Shown: one piece after another, positions 1-10,360 of the stretch
Layout: each line of letters opens with the position of its first letter
How positions within the stretch are numbered: the stretch's first letter is position 1
From: Halarcobacter bivalviorum
GTDB lineage: Bacteria > Campylobacterota > Campylobacteria > Campylobacterales > Arcobacteraceae
Assembly (NCBI RefSeq): GCF_003346815.1
Contig: NZ_CP031217.1
Location: forward strand, 310,001-374,000
Length of the DNA stretch: 64,000 bases
Direction of reading: 5' to 3'
The notes under the pieces: generated by a model
What the model saw: the letters and a program-made list of their open reading frames with translations, nothing else
Databases searched by the model: none
Told to the model about the DNA's origin: nothing
Made by a program: the position numbers and the translations under genes

Positions 1-463
1 GAACTGCACCTGGTCTTTCTGTTGTAGCAATTTTAAATGCTTCTCTTACTACTGAAGGAACATTGTTACCATTTACAATTTGCTTAGCATATTTTGTCAT
101 TGGTCTCATCATTCTAACGATATCAATAATTTGGAATCTACCTTGTTTAGATTTTTTAATTGGTTTTTGACCAGTAATCATAAGCATTGGCATAGCTCCA
201 AGTTGTGCGTATGCAGCAGCAGTAGCAAAGTTAGTAGCACCAGGCCCTAATGTAGATACACATACTCCAACTTTTCCAGTTAATCTACCATAAGTTGCAG
301 CCATGAATCCTGCACCTTGTTCATGTCTAGTTAAGATTAATTTGATTTTATCTGATTTTCTAAGCGCTTCTAGTAAGTCTAGATTCTCTTCCCCAGGGAT
401 ACCAAATATGTACTCAACACCTTCATTTTCTAACGCTTTAATAAATAAATCTGATGCGTTCAT
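1..463 (-). CDS. Acetolactate synthase-family ThDP enzyme (N-terminal part, cut by window edge)
   Basis: Thiamine-diphosphate-dependent enzyme of the acetolactate synthase large-subunit family, expected to condense pyruvate to acetolactate. Only about 154 N-terminal residues lie in the window; the 3' end runs off the left edge. The visible part is the ThDP-binding pyrimidine domain: it opens MNASDLFIKALENEGVEYIF, has the catalytic-glutamate motif RHEQGAGFMAA, and then LGPGATNF and MLMITGQKP. The ATG at 461-463 is preceded by GGAG six bases upstream. The IPGEENLDL opening resembles stand-alone catabolic or uncharacterised COG0028 members more than IlvB, so biosynthetic ilvB is not assured. No ilvH is visible; it could lie off the edge. 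Confidence 0.8.
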   Translation of the reverse strand, partial: MNASDLFIKALENEGVEYIFGIPGEENLDLLEALRKSDKIKLILTRHEQGAGFMAATYGRLTGKVGVCVSTLGPGATNFATAAAYAQLGAMPMLMITGQKPIKKSKQGRFQIIDIVRMMRPMTKYAKQIVNGNNVPSVVREAFKIATTERPGAV

Positions 464-660
464 TTTATCTCCAATTTTTTTTATATAAATATTTATGCAA
501 GTTTCACACATTTTGATTTAAATCGTTGTTAATCATTATGATTATTTCTTAAGTTTTTTGATTTTTTTAATAAGTGCGAATATTCGACACAATCGTTTCT
601 GTATTATTATAATAACTTTAAACAAAGAGATTAGAATAGTATTATAATTCTTTGGAGGAA
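464..660 (-). promoter_or_regulatory. Upstream region of the acetolactate synthase-type gene with a CGAATATTCG palindrome
   Basis: Gene-free, AT-rich region. On the minus strand a TATAAT-like -10 lies at 606-611. A perfect 10-bp palindrome CGAATATTCG sits at 577-586, flanked by GTG and CAC in near symmetry, just downstream of where transcription would start. That position would suit a repressor operator. Promoter and operator are inferences from sequence alone. Confidence 0.4.
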
Positions 661-706
661 AAACATTAAAAAGATAAGATTTTATATCTCATCTTTAATG
701 TTTTTA
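661..706 (-). terminator. Probable terminator of the dynamin pair
   Basis: An inverted repeat of about 18 bp (arms near 662-680 and 686-703) overlaps the last codons and stop of the upstream gene. The minus-strand transcript ends the hairpin in a run of T. It is AT-rich and therefore only moderately convincing. Confidence 0.5.
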
Positions 707-2700
707 AGGTCTTCTATCTTGTTTAAGTAATTAGCTTTTTTAGAACTAACAAAGTTAATTCTATCTTCATTTATCTCTAAATATTGATTTTTTGAATATT
801 GAATAATTTTATATAAATAATTTCTTTTTGAAGTTAAGAAATCTTCAATTTTTTCAAATCCAAAATTTGCTTTTAATTTTGTAAGAATTTCATCTTCTCT
901 TGGATGATATACATTAAACTTTGCAGGCTCTTTTTCATATAAAGCTACTGACTCAGCAATTTGTTGTTCAAAATGAGCAATAGTTGCTTGAGTTGTTTGA
1001 ATATATGAGTAAGATAAAGCTCCATTAAAGTATGCAAATTTTTTTCTAAGAGCTGAAATATTTTCTAAAATAGCACGGTGGAACGATCTTAATACATTTT
1101 CATATACTTTTGCAGCAAAGTGTCTAGTTGTTGAAAACTCAGAATCAGAAGCAATTTCTCTATGTTTTTTTATAAGTTCATAAGGTTCTTGCCATCTATG
1201 AACTCTTTGTTTTATCTCTCTATAAACATTTCTAAAAGCTTCTGCACTTTCAAGTTCTACTTCTTTTAGTTGTTTAATAGCTCTTTTAAACATTTTATCT
1301 ACTGTCTGGTCATCATAAAATAGGTTTTTATAAACATTATCACTATCTATCCAATAAGTCTCATATTCAACTTTTTCAAAAGAGTCTTTATTTAAAAAAC
1401 CACCTTTTTTTTCATATCTATAAGCTTTTTGCTTTTTTACACTTTTAAAAGTTTCATGAGCCATTTTTTCCATAATGCTCTCTAAAGAGTTGTAAATAGT
1501 GAAAAGCTCTTTTGAGTAAGTTTTATGAATATCTTCAAAGGCTTGTAAAATATCCTCTTCAGCTTCTTTTAGAATTTCACATAAAGAGTCATATACTCCA
1601 ATAATAGTCTCATACTCTTTTACTAAAATATCACAAATACCTTTTAAATCTTTTTTAATTGCATACTCTTTTGCTTCAGCTGCTTGAGGTCTAATTGTAT
1701 TTTCAATAAAATCTAAAACCTCTTGAATATTTGACTCTTGAAGTAATTTTGTATTATCTGTATTATCAATTGCATTAATTTTATTGATTGCTTCTTGATA
1801 TTTATTAAACTCTTTTTCAAAGCTTTCTAAAGTTTCAATTCTATTTTTCTTTAACTCCTTTTTGAAACTTTCAATTAATTTATCATGTTCTGTATCAATT
1901 AAAATATCTTTATGTGCAGCTCTTGACTCTAAAGCCATTTTTGCAGAAATAGGAGTTACTTGAGCAAAATATTTAGAGAATTTTTCTTTTACATATTTTG
2001 TTGTAGTTTCAATTTGCTCTTGTGTAAATTTATCTTTTTGGTTAAGAACACAAAGTGATTTATTTTTAAAGTGTTCCATATACTCTTCAAGTACCTCTGC
2101 TTCAGACATTTTCCCTGCATTATCTATAAGTGTAAGCCAAATAATTCCACCTACATCTCTTAGTACTCTTCTTGTAGTATCTGTATCACTTTGTGATTGT
2201 GAGTTTAAACCAGGTGTATCAACAAAAGAGATGTCCTTTAAAATATCCATTGGAGCATAAAGTGTTAGATATTTAATATCTGCCATCTCATGTTGTCTTT
2301 GGTCTGTAAAGTCTGCAATTGTTTCAATAGGTGCGTATTCATGAGCTCCTGAGTGATAAGTTATTTTTAACTTGTATTCATCCCCATAATTGATAAAGTT
2401 TACTTTAGAAGTAACAGGAGTAATTCCTGTAGGTAAAATATTTCTTGAAAGCAGGGCATTTAAAAATGTTGATTTACCAGAAGAGAATTGTCCAGTAATA
2501 GCAACTTCCATTGGATATCTTGCTCTTCTAATTTGTTTATCTAAAATATTTTTTAATTGAATTGAAGGATGAAATTTTTCATTTAAAAGTCTATCTTTAA
2601 CTTTTTTAATATCACCAACTAGACCCTCTTCATATTCAATCTCAATTGTTTTATTGTATGTTTCGTTAAACTCTTTTACAAAACTACTTAATATACTCAT
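682..2700 (-). CDS. Dynamin-like GTPase, DLP2-type partner
   Basis: A 672-residue large GTPase of the bacterial dynamin-like family, expected to bind GTP and remodel or tether membranes. The GTPase domain is N-terminal: G1 P-loop GQFSSGKST at 70-78, G3 DTPG at 161-164, G4 NQKD at 220-223. The rest is charged and helix-rich, as expected for the dynamin stalk. The ATG overlaps the stop of the preceding dynamin gene by four bases, so the two are translationally coupled. Gene order after frdCAB matches C. jejuni Cj0410-Cj0412, whose DLP1/DLP2 proteins form a hetero-tetramer; by length and order this is the Cj0412 counterpart. The cellular role is not settled for the family. Confidence 0.85.
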   Translation of the reverse strand: MSILSSFVKEFNETYNKTIEIEYEEGLVGDIKKVKDRLLNEKFHPSIQLKNILDKQIRRARYPMEVAITGQFSSGKSTFLNALLSRNILPTGITPVTSKVNFINYGDEYKLKITYHSGAHEYAPIETIADFTDQRQHEMADIKYLTLYAPMDILKDISFVDTPGLNSQSQSDTDTTRRVLRDVGGIIWLTLIDNAGKMSEAEVLEEYMEHFKNKSLCVLNQKDKFTQEQIETTTKYVKEKFSKYFAQVTPISAKMALESRAAHKDILIDTEHDKLIESFKKELKKNRIETLESFEKEFNKYQEAINKINAIDNTDNTKLLQESNIQEVLDFIENTIRPQAAEAKEYAIKKDLKGICDILVKEYETIIGVYDSLCEILKEAEEDILQAFEDIHKTYSKELFTIYNSLESIMEKMAHETFKSVKKQKAYRYEKKGGFLNKDSFEKVEYETYWIDSDNVYKNLFYDDQTVDKMFKRAIKQLKEVELESAEAFRNVYREIKQRVHRWQEPYELIKKHREIASDSEFSTTRHFAAKVYENVLRSFHRAILENISALRKKFAYFNGALSYSYIQTTQATIAHFEQQIAESVALYEKEPAKFNVYHPREDEILTKLKANFGFEKIEDFLTSKRNYLYKIIQYSKNQYLEINEDRINFVSSKKANYLNKIEDLKNIKDEI

Positions 2701-5030
2701 GATTTAAGTCCTTTGTTGATTGCTTCTAGTTTTTTAATTTTTTTGTGAATTTCTATTGTTAGTTCATCTTTATTTGCTTCATTCTCTTCAAAGTTTGCAA
2801 TTCTCTCTTGTAGAGTTTTTTCATCTTTTTTTAGTTTATGTTCAAAAACTTTTAATGGTTCTTCAATCTGAGCAAAAAAGTTTTCAATTAAAATCTCAGA
2901 TACGGTTTTTGCTTTTTGAAGAATATTTTTTTCAATAGAATTAAACTCTTCTTTAATAAATTTTTCTAAACTACTATTTAAGTCATTTAATTTATTTGCT
3001 TTAGTTGTTGAAACTTCATTTGTAATTTTAGAAACAAGTACTTCATTTGAAGAAGTTAAAAAACCTGCTTTAAAATCATCTTGAAAAAATCCTCTTGCAT
3101 CAAAGTTATCATTTTTGTGTCCAATTACAAAACCTAAATCTTGATATTTCTGTTCACAAACTTCACCAATACTTTGAGATTTTTTAATAAATTTATATCT
3201 GTAGTCTCTAATTATGTCTATAATTCCATCTTTTATTGCTGTTTCAACTATTGTTTTAATTCTTGAATTAGCAGGTCTTTTTTTAGTTTTTTCAAAAGAG
3301 TATTTTACATCATTGTAAACTCTTTGTCTTATTATATTTTGAAGTTCTAGTAGCTCTGTATTTAAAAAACTTTCAAGTGTTTCTAAATAGCTCTTTGCAT
3401 CAGTTTTATATAGATTTATATCTTCTTTTAAACTTGTAAATATTCTTTTATTCGTATCTTTCTTTTGATTAAACTCTTCAAGGTCAGCTTCAAGCTCATC
3501 TTTAGATTTTGATAATAAAACTAATTCATAGTTAAATGATTTAGTCTCTTTTTCTATAACCTTTTGAATTTGTGTTTTTGCGCCTTTAATAATAAGTTCA
3601 GATTTATTAGAACCCTTACCAAATAGAGTTTCATGTAGATAGTTTTCAATCTCTAAAATACCAGTGTCTTCAAGGGTATATCCAGCATCAATTGCTTCTT
3701 GTTCTCGTTTGGTTCTATGAAGTAAAGCCATTTTTCCAGAGATTGGAATAAACTTAATATTGTTTAGAATATAGTCTAATTTACTATCTTTATTTTGATT
3801 TTTTAATTGATTTTCTATTGAAGTCTTTGTATAGTTAATTACCTCTTCTAGTTGCTCTTTTGAAACAGTATCTGCTCTTGTAATTACAATTAGTAACTTT
3901 GTAATATTTTGATAAAGTAGGGCATCAATAATAAATTCAACATCTTTTAGTGTAGCACTTTGAGAGACATTCATTAAGTGAATCATTAAATCACAAGCAG
4001 ATAAATACTCTTTTGTAATCTCTTCTCTTTGAATAACAGGGTCATCTAATCCTGGAGTATCAACAATTTCTATACCATCTTTTAAGAAATCAAGATTTGA
4101 TTTTAATTCAACATATTTTACAAGATTACATTTTTTCCCACTTGCTTCTGCTGATGTGAAAGCAGCTAAATTATTAATATCAACTTTTTCACTTACAGAT
4201 TCTTCTTTGATTAAATTATCTAAGTCCTCTTTGAAAATAGCTTTTGTCTCTTTTACAAATTCAGCAATTGATTCAATTTCACTTGCTGAAGACTCAATTC
4301 TATTCCACTCTTCTTTATTCCAGTAAAATACATTTGCTTCAGGTTTACCATGTTTTACTATTGTTAAGTTTGCTGTTTCAGGAACTACTGCACTTCCTAA
4401 GATTTCTTGTCCCATAAGAGCATTTAGCATTGTAGATTTCCCAGCATTCATAACACCCGTAATTCCAATTGAGAATTTTTGATTTCCTAAGTAGTTATTA
4501 GTCTCTTCTAACTCTTCAATAAAATCAGCAGTTTTAAAAAGCTCTTTTAACTCTTTTATTGTTTTCTCAAGATTTGTTTTTGCTTCTTGGAAAGAGATGT
4601 TTAGATTATTATTTTCCTCTTTTGCTTCAAGAGTATTTATTGCAGTTAATTCTTCAGGATCAAATAAAGAGATTAAGATTTTAAAAGCAGAGTTCTCAAT
4701 AATATTTTCATCTTTTAAATATTCAAAAGCACTATGTAATTTCTCTAAGTGAATGTTTTTAGTATCTACTTTTAATGAATCAAGTATACAATGTTGAAGT
4801 TGATAAATATCATCTAAGTTTTTAACTTCTTTATTTGTAACTTTAGTTACTAAGTCATTAAAACTTTTTAACGAAATATATTTTTCATAATCTTTTCTAG
4901 TAACACATAAAATAAGTGCACTTATATCAAAGAAATCATCTTGACTTTTATTATCTATAGTTCCAAAAGTAGTAGTTTGTTCTATATGTTTCCCATGATA
5001 AAGTAAGAAATAATCATTCGCTAAACCCAT
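2697..5030 (-). CDS. Dynamin-like GTPase, DLP1-type partner
   Basis: A 777-residue bacterial dynamin-like GTPase, the longer member of the pair. The GTPase domain begins only after about 190 residues: G1 GVMNAGKST at 192-200, G3 DTPG at 324-327, G4 TRAD at 384-387. The N-terminal 180 residues and the C-terminal 350 are helix- and lysine/glutamate-rich; the C-terminal end has strong coiled-coil character. It corresponds to C. jejuni DLP1 (Cj0411), whose N-terminal extension mediates assembly with DLP2 in the published structure. It starts 95 bases after frdB but hairpins lie in the gap, so it may have its own promoter. Confidence 0.85.
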   Translation of the reverse strand: MGLANDYFLLYHGKHIEQTTTFGTIDNKSQDDFFDISALILCVTRKDYEKYISLKSFNDLVTKVTNKEVKNLDDIYQLQHCILDSLKVDTKNIHLEKLHSAFEYLKDENIIENSAFKILISLFDPEELTAINTLEAKEENNNLNISFQEAKTNLEKTIKELKELFKTADFIEELEETNNYLGNQKFSIGITGVMNAGKSTMLNALMGQEILGSAVVPETANLTIVKHGKPEANVFYWNKEEWNRIESSASEIESIAEFVKETKAIFKEDLDNLIKEESVSEKVDINNLAAFTSAEASGKKCNLVKYVELKSNLDFLKDGIEIVDTPGLDDPVIQREEITKEYLSACDLMIHLMNVSQSATLKDVEFIIDALLYQNITKLLIVITRADTVSKEQLEEVINYTKTSIENQLKNQNKDSKLDYILNNIKFIPISGKMALLHRTKREQEAIDAGYTLEDTGILEIENYLHETLFGKGSNKSELIIKGAKTQIQKVIEKETKSFNYELVLLSKSKDELEADLEEFNQKKDTNKRIFTSLKEDINLYKTDAKSYLETLESFLNTELLELQNIIRQRVYNDVKYSFEKTKKRPANSRIKTIVETAIKDGIIDIIRDYRYKFIKKSQSIGEVCEQKYQDLGFVIGHKNDNFDARGFFQDDFKAGFLTSSNEVLVSKITNEVSTTKANKLNDLNSSLEKFIKEEFNSIEKNILQKAKTVSEILIENFFAQIEEPLKVFEHKLKKDEKTLQERIANFEENEANKDELTIEIHKKIKKLEAINKGLKS

Positions 5031-5050
5031 TGCATATCTCCCTAAATATA

Positions 5051-5084
5051 AAAAGTTAATTACTCCAAGGAATAATTAACTTTT
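5051..5084 (-). other. AT-rich hairpin between frdB and the dynamin pair
   Basis: Twelve-base inverted repeat AAAAGTTAATTA (5051-5062) with TAATTAACTTTT (5073-5084), loop of ten. It lies downstream of the frdB terminator and just upstream of the dynamin start. It may be a second terminator or part of the dynamin 5' leader. Confidence 0.45.
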
Positions 5085-5097
5085 TATATATATGCTT

Positions 5098-5123
5098 AAA
5101 AAAGAGGGAAGACCCTCTTTTTT
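5098..5123 (-). terminator. Rho-independent terminator of frdCAB
   Basis: Eleven-base-pair stem AAAAAAGAGGG (5098-5108) with CCCTCTTTTTT (5113-5123) and an AAGA loop, directly after the frdB stop. T runs on both sides make it potentially bidirectional. Confidence 0.8.
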
Positions 5124-5124
5124 C

Positions 5125-5859
5125 TTATCTTAGCGCTACTAGTTTTCTTCTTAAGTAAGCAATTTTATTTTGTAATGGTAAGTGTTTTGGACAATGGTCT
5201 TCACACGCCATTAATGACATACAACCAAAAATTCCATCATCATCACCAATTAGTTCATAGAAATCTTCAGCAGTTCTCTTATCGTGAGGGTCTACTTCAA
5301 ATCTAGCAACTCTGTTCATTCCAACAGGTCCTACGAAGTTTGGTCTCATAAGAATTGTTCCACAAGATGCAACACAAATACCACATTCAATACATCTATC
5401 TAATTCAAATGTATCTTGTGCTACTTCTGGTTCAACTCTTTCTTCCATCTTAGAAATATCAATCTCTTCACCATTATTTACAATCCAAGATTGAACTCTT
5501 TTTGACATACCATCCATCCATTTACCAGTATTAACTGATAAATCTTTGATTAATTCAAATGCTGGCATAGGCATTAATTTAAGTGTTCCCTCTGGATAGT
5601 TAGAAACAAGTGTTCTACAAGCAAGTGCAGGTTTACCATTTACTACCATTCCGCAAGAACCACAAATTCCTGCTCTACATACGAAGTCAAAAGATAAATC
5701 TGGATCTAGATTTTCTCTAATATATGTAAGAGCAATGAAAAGAGTCATTCCAGGTGTCTCTTCTAATTTATAATCTACGAAGTGAGGTTTTGAAACCTTA
5801 CTTCTTGGATTAAATTTAAGAACTGATATAGTTATTTCTCTACCTTTTTCAACGCTCAT
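5125..5859 (-). CDS. frdB: Fumarate reductase iron-sulfur subunit FrdB
   Basis: The 244-residue electron-transfer subunit of quinol:fumarate reductase. It passes electrons from the haem-containing FrdC to FAD in FrdA on the inner face of the membrane. The [2Fe-2S] ligands are C61, C66, C69 and C81; the [4Fe-4S] ligands C156, C159, C162 and C166; the [3Fe-4S] ligands C213, C219 and C223. Its start overlaps the frdA stop by one base (TAATG). In Campylobacterota this enzyme often serves both as fumarate reductase and succinate dehydrogenase; the sequence does not tell the direction. Confidence 0.96.
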   Translation of the reverse strand: MSVEKGREITISVLKFNPRSKVSKPHFVDYKLEETPGMTLFIALTYIRENLDPDLSFDFVCRAGICGSCGMVVNGKPALACRTLVSNYPEGTLKLMPMPAFELIKDLSVNTGKWMDGMSKRVQSWIVNNGEEIDISKMEERVEPEVAQDTFELDRCIECGICVASCGTILMRPNFVGPVGMNRVARFEVDPHDKRTAEDFYELIGDDDGIFGCMSLMACEDHCPKHLPLQNKIAYLRRKLVALR

Positions 5860-7844
5860 TATTTATCTCCTAATCTTTCGTTTCTTTCTTTATAGTTCAT
5901 AGGTAATTCAAATGGCATTAATGCATCTTGAATATCATGTCTATCTTTACCTTCTGCTTCCATTTTTTCTCTGATTTCATCTACTTCAGCTTGTCTTTTT
6001 GCAGAAAGGTCATTTTCAATAATCATTCCCTTAGCACCATATCCTCTAAATGCTGGAGGCATTTCCATTGTCATAATGTCTAAGTCAGCATATTCAATTG
6101 TTGGTTCAAGGTCATCACTATTTGGCCAAGTACAAAGTGTTCTGTTCATCCAGTTTGCATCATCTCTTTTTAAGAAATCTTCTCTATAGTGTGCACCTCT
6201 TGATTCAGTTCTATCTCTAGCACCTTTAGCAACACATAATGCAACTTTTAACATTTTTGGAACTCTATATGCTTCTTCTAGCTCAGGGTTACCAGCTCTT
6301 TCTTTAGATTTAACAGTAATTTGTTTTGTTTTAACTAATAAATCTTTTAACTCTTCTACTGCTTCGCTTAATGGTCCACCAGATCTAAAGATACCAACTT
6401 TTTCATCCATTAATTCTTGCATTCTTCTTTTAATTTTAAAGATGTCTTCATTTCCAGAGTAAGCTAAGATTTCATCTAAGTATGCATCTTGTGCATCTAA
6501 GAATCTTTGAACTGTAGAAGTAGGGATTGTAACATCATTAGCTAAACAGTAATCAGCAAAGTAGTTACCAATAATCATACCAGCAACAACTGTTTCAGAT
6601 ACTGAGTTTCCACCAAGTCTGTTAAATCCATGCATATCCCAACAAGCAGCTTCACCACAAGCAAATAAACCATTTAATCTTGTAGACTCACCAGTTGGTT
6701 TAGTTCTAATACCACCCATTGAGTAGTGTTGCATTGGAAGTACAGGAGCCCATCCTTGAGGACCTTCATCAGCAGGGTCAATACCATTAAAGATTTGACA
6801 AATCTCTTGAACATCTCTTAAGTTTTTCTCAATGTGCTCTCTACCTAAAATTGAGATATCTAACCATACGTGATATCCATAAGGAGAAGGTACACCTTTA
6901 CCATTTCTAATATGTTCAATCATTCTTCTAGAAACAACGTCTCTTGATGCAAGCTCTTTTTTTTCTGGCTCATAATCAGGCATAAATCTGTGACCATCAA
7001 CATCTCTTAAGATACCACCATCACCTCTACAACCTTCTGTTAATAAAATACCAGATGGAACGATTGGAGTTGGGTGGAATTGTACAGCTTCCATATTAGA
7101 AAGTGTTGCAATACCAGTTTCAAGTGCAATAGCAGCACCAGTACCTTCACAAATTACAGCGTTTGTTGTTTGTCTAAATACTCTTCCATATCCACCAGTT
7201 GCAATACAAGTTCCTTTTGCAACATATGCTTCTAATTCACCAGTAATTAAATCTCTAACGATAGCACCATAACATCTTCCATCTTCGTGGATTAATGATA
7301 ATGCTTCTTTTCTATCTCTAATGTCAACATCATGTTTTAAAGCTTCATTTGCAACACCAAATAACATTGTATGTCCTGTTGCATCAGCTGTATAACATGT
7401 TCTCCATTTTTTAGTACCACCAAAATCTCTTGAGTGGATTAATCCATGTCTCTCTTCTTCTTCAACAATTGTAGTTTTCTTAGCATTAATAATAGCTTCT
7501 CTTGAACCTGCCTTAACTCTAGTCCAAGGCACACCCCATGATGCTAATTCTCTAATTGCTTTTGGTGCAGTATGTACAAACATTCTTGCAACAGTTTGAT
7601 CACATCCCCAGTCAGAACCTTTTACTGTATCAGCAAAGTGTAAATCTTCATTATCTCCATCAGACATCTTTGAGTTACCTAAAGAAGCTTGCATACCACC
7701 TTGAGCAGCAGCTGAGTGAGATCTTTTAACAGGAACTAATGATAAAACAATAGTACTTAATCCCTTTTTTTGTGCAGCAACAGCAGCTCTAAGTCCAGCT
7801 AATCCTCCACCAATAACTAATGAATCACAGTAATTAATTTTCAT
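5859..7844 (-). CDS. frdA: Fumarate reductase flavoprotein subunit FrdA
   Basis: The 661-residue catalytic subunit interconverting fumarate and succinate. The N-terminal dinucleotide-binding motif GGGLAGL is at 12-18, and HSAAAQGG carries the histidine (H43) that binds FAD covalently in the Wolinella enzyme. Further motifs are the active-site region [10 protein letters not shown] and the C-terminal FAD contact GFNRLGGNS. Length matches Wolinella and Campylobacter FrdA. It sits one base after frdC, in the epsilonproteobacterial order C-A-B, and shares one base with frdB. Confidence 0.97.
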   Translation of the reverse strand: MKINYCDSLVIGGGLAGLRAAVAAQKKGLSTIVLSLVPVKRSHSAAAQGGMQASLGNSKMSDGDNEDLHFADTVKGSDWGCDQTVARMFVHTAPKAIRELASWGVPWTRVKAGSREAIINAKKTTIVEEEERHGLIHSRDFGGTKKWRTCYTADATGHTMLFGVANEALKHDVDIRDRKEALSLIHEDGRCYGAIVRDLITGELEAYVAKGTCIATGGYGRVFRQTTNAVICEGTGAAIALETGIATLSNMEAVQFHPTPIVPSGILLTEGCRGDGGILRDVDGHRFMPDYEPEKKELASRDVVSRRMIEHIRNGKGVPSPYGYHVWLDISILGREHIEKNLRDVQEICQIFNGIDPADEGPQGWAPVLPMQHYSMGGIRTKPTGESTRLNGLFACGEAACWDMHGFNRLGGNSVSETVVAGMIIGNYFADYCLANDVTIPTSTVQRFLDAQDAYLDEILAYSGNEDIFKIKRRMQELMDEKVGIFRSGGPLSEAVEELKDLLVKTKQITVKSKERAGNPELEEAYRVPKMLKVALCVAKGARDRTESRGAHYREDFLKRDDANWMNRTLCTWPNSDDLEPTIEYADLDIMTMEMPPAFRGYGAKGMIIENDLSAKRQAEVDEIREKMEAEGKDRHDIQDALMPFELPMNYKERNERLGDK

Positions 7845-7845
7845 A

Positions 7846-8634
7846 TTATGCTAGCCTCCCTGTATTATCTAATTGCATTACTTTTGCAGTTGGAACATAT
7901 CTTTCACCAACTTTACCAGCTTGTGCATTTTCGTAACCAATTTTCATATATGCTGCTAGTGTTGCAAATCCTAAAATTAGGAAGAACCAAGTTAATGCTT
8001 TTTTCCATGCTTTAAGTTTTTTTCTTGTTGCTTTTGGATCATTCCCATCAAACCATCCCCATTTAACAGCAAGTCTATATAATCCAATTGTTCCATGGAA
8101 TTCAACTGCTAATAATAAAAGAATATATAAAGGCCACATCCATTCAGACCATACTCTATCAGCAGATGCGTAAGGACCAATTTCTGCAGAGTTTGTCATA
8201 ATAATATATAAGTGAACAGAACCTAAGAAGAACATTGCAAAACCAGTAAATGCTTGAATAAACCAAAGTTTTGTATCTTCATGACCCATGTTATCAGCGT
8301 GAGCTTTCATAACTTGGTATTGCTTAAAGTTACCAGGTAATTTTCTCATACCTAAAGCTGCGTGTGTAATAAATACAATAAATATTACTAGTGCCGCAAT
8401 TGTAACTAATAGTGGGTTTCCTCCATCAAAGATAAAGCTAGCCTCTAAAAATTTAGTTACAGAGTACATAAAGTCTTTACTAATTAAAATTGAAGACACA
8501 AGTAACATATGTCCCCACATAAAAAGACCTAAAAAAAGTCCAGTTGCACTTTGAATATAATCAAGCTTTGCTGGAACTCTACTTTTTTTTCTCTCTACAG
8601 TCTTCCCTAAATAACCTTCGATTAGGTCACTCAT
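7846..8634 (-). CDS. frdC: Fumarate reductase dihaem cytochrome b subunit FrdC
   Basis: The 262-residue membrane anchor of quinol:fumarate reductase, which oxidises menaquinol and passes electrons through two b haems. Five hydrophobic helices are visible (about residues 27-50, 75-98, 127-150, 167-190, 212-235), with histidines inside or next to them, as in the single-subunit dihaem Wolinella FrdC. RBS AAGGATG precedes the ATG. It is the first gene of frdCAB; the region upstream carries a promoter candidate and a palindrome. Confidence 0.93.
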   Translation of the reverse strand: MSDLIEGYLGKTVERKKSRVPAKLDYIQSATGLFLGLFMWGHMLLVSSILISKDFMYSVTKFLEASFIFDGGNPLLVTIAALVIFIVFITHAALGMRKLPGNFKQYQVMKAHADNMGHEDTKLWFIQAFTGFAMFFLGSVHLYIIMTNSAEIGPYASADRVWSEWMWPLYILLLLAVEFHGTIGLYRLAVKWGWFDGNDPKATRKKLKAWKKALTWFFLILGFATLAAYMKIGYENAQAGKVGERYVPTAKVMQLDNTGRLA

Positions 8635-8760
8635 TTGACATCCTTTCTAGTGATTTTGATTTTATATGAATAGCAATATAATAGCAAAAATGTCCTTATA
8701 AAGGGGTATACAGTAGTTAAAACTTATGTACAATTATTGTGCAAAATATATATGATAGAA
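8635..8760 (-). promoter_or_regulatory. frdCAB promoter region with a 17-base palindrome
   Basis: On the minus strand an extended -10 (TGCTATTAT) lies near 8675-8690. About 60 bases further upstream is the near-perfect palindrome TGTACAATTATTGTGCA (8727-8743), an activator-like spacing. The spacing and symmetry suggest a regulator site; which regulator binds cannot be said. Confidence 0.45.
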
Positions 8761-8764
8761 ATAA

Positions 8765-8788
8765 AAAAGCCCTATTTCTAGGGCTTTT
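8765..8788 (-). terminator. Terminator of the nuo operon
   Basis: Ten-base-pair stem AAAAGCCCTA (8765-8774) with TAGGGCTTTT (8779-8788), flanked by A and T runs, 64 bases after the nuoN stop. It separates the nuo operon from frdCAB. Confidence 0.85.
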
Positions 8789-8851
8789 AGTTTTTTTGGT
8801 TGATTAGATTGAATTTTAAAAAATCATACGAGTATGTTACATATTAACACA

Positions 8852-10360
8852 TCATGATTTAATAAATAAAGATTGAATAGCAATTTGCGTCATATTTATT
8901 AGTGTATCGATGTTTAAAGCAGGTATAAAGAATACGATTGCCGAACCAATACCCCCAACAATTGTAATAATTGCTAAGAATGCAATTGCATAAGTTGAAA
9001 CTCTTTTATCATTAAAATCATTTTCTAAACATTCTTCTTTTGTAGGGTAAAAATACATCATTGCAATAAGCTTGAAGTAGTAGTATACAGATACAAAAGT
9101 AGCAATAATTGCTAATACTGCTAAAAGAATAAATCCAGCATTGATAGCCTCTGTAAATACATAAAATTTACCGATAAATCCAATAGTAGAAGGAATACCA
9201 GCAAGTGAGAATAAGAAAATTGTCATCATTGCTGCTAAATATGGTCTCTCTTTTGCTAAACCTTTAAAATCATCATAAGTAACTCTTACTTTTGTTTCAG
9301 AAATAATATGAGAAATAATACCAAATGAACCAAGTGCTGATAATAAGTAAGCAATTAGATAAAATACTGTTGCATATGCTGCATGAATATTTTGTCCAAG
9401 TGCAATAAATGCTAATAATAGATAACCTGTATGTACAATTGAAGATGCTGCAAGCATTCTTTTAACAATTTTTTGTGTAATTGCCAGCCATGTACCAAAT
9501 ACAAGAGTAAAGATAATAATAACATACATGATTGAATCCCAGAAATCAATCATAGGTGCGATATCTTGTAATACTGCTCTTAAGAAGAAAGAGAATATAG
9601 CAATTTTAAATGTAGATGCCATATATGCAGTAATAATCATAGGTGCACCTCTATATACATCTAGTACCCAAGATTGGAATGGGAACGCAGCAATTTTAAA
9701 TAGGAATGTAAATAAAATTAGCGTTAAACCGATATATAATAAAGACATATCTTCACTTGAATTACTTGCAATATATGCTGCAATTTCACTTAAGTTTGTA
9801 GTTGCAGTTGCACCATAAACTAAAACAACACCTAAAAGGTAAAATGCTCCAATAAATGAACCAAGAACTAAATATTTGAAAATTGCCTCAACTCTTTTAC
9901 TATCTTCACTATGATAACCAACCATTACATATACAGCAAAAGAAGCAATCTCTAAAGCAATAAATGCAGTCACAAGTTCATTAGCATTTGCTAATAACAT
10001 CATACCAAATAGAGCAAATAAAAGGATTGAGAAGAACTCACCTTTAAAATACTCTCTTGATCTAAAATAGTTTTCACCAATTAATAGAGTTAATAAAGTA
10101 CCTAAAATAAGTAAAATATTAAAGAAGTTCGAAAACGAGTCAAAAATTAAAACATCATTGAATATATTGTTATATGGTCTAAGTGCATATGATTCACCTA
10201 GAGGAATTAATGTTAAAATTAGAGCTAAAATTAGTAACACAGATGAAACAGTAATATACTGTTTTGTACTAAATTTATTTTCATACATGCTCATAAACAT
10301 TAAACCAACAGCTGATACTAAAATTAATGAAACTGGTAATATATGTATTAATTCATTCAT
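8852..10360 (-). CDS. nuoN: NADH-quinone oxidoreductase subunit N
   Basis: The 502-residue antiporter-like membrane subunit of complex I, one of three proton-pumping modules. It is almost entirely hydrophobic, with about 14 predicted helices and the family signatures [18 protein letters not shown] (conserved helix-5 glutamate) and [18 protein letters not shown]. The start overlaps nuoM by four bases (ATGA). Last gene of the operon, followed by a terminator. Confidence 0.95.
   Translation of the reverse strand: MNELIHILPVSLILVSAVGLMFMSMYENKFSTKQYITVSSVLLILALILTLIPLGESYALRPYNNIFNDVLIFDSFSNFFNILLILGTLLTLLIGENYFRSREYFKGEFFSILLFALFGMMLLANANELVTAFIALEIASFAVYVMVGYHSEDSKRVEAIFKYLVLGSFIGAFYLLGVVLVYGATATTNLSEIAAYIASNSSEDMSLLYIGLTLILFTFLFKIAAFPFQSWVLDVYRGAPMIITAYMASTFKIAIFSFFLRAVLQDIAPMIDFWDSIMYVIIIFTLVFGTWLAITQKIVKRMLAASSIVHTGYLLLAFIALGQNIHAAYATVFYLIAYLLSALGSFGIISHIISETKVRVTYDDFKGLAKERPYLAAMMTIFLFSLAGIPSTIGFIGKFYVFTEAINAGFILLAVLAIIATFVSVYYYFKLIAMMYFYPTKEECLENDFNDKRVSTYAIAFLAIITIVGGIGSAIVFFIPALNIDTLINMTQIAIQSLFIKS

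Noticed and set aside
303-488. Plus-strand 61-codon frame
   Set aside because: Antisense to the acetolactate synthase-type gene, no RBS and no recognisable protein.
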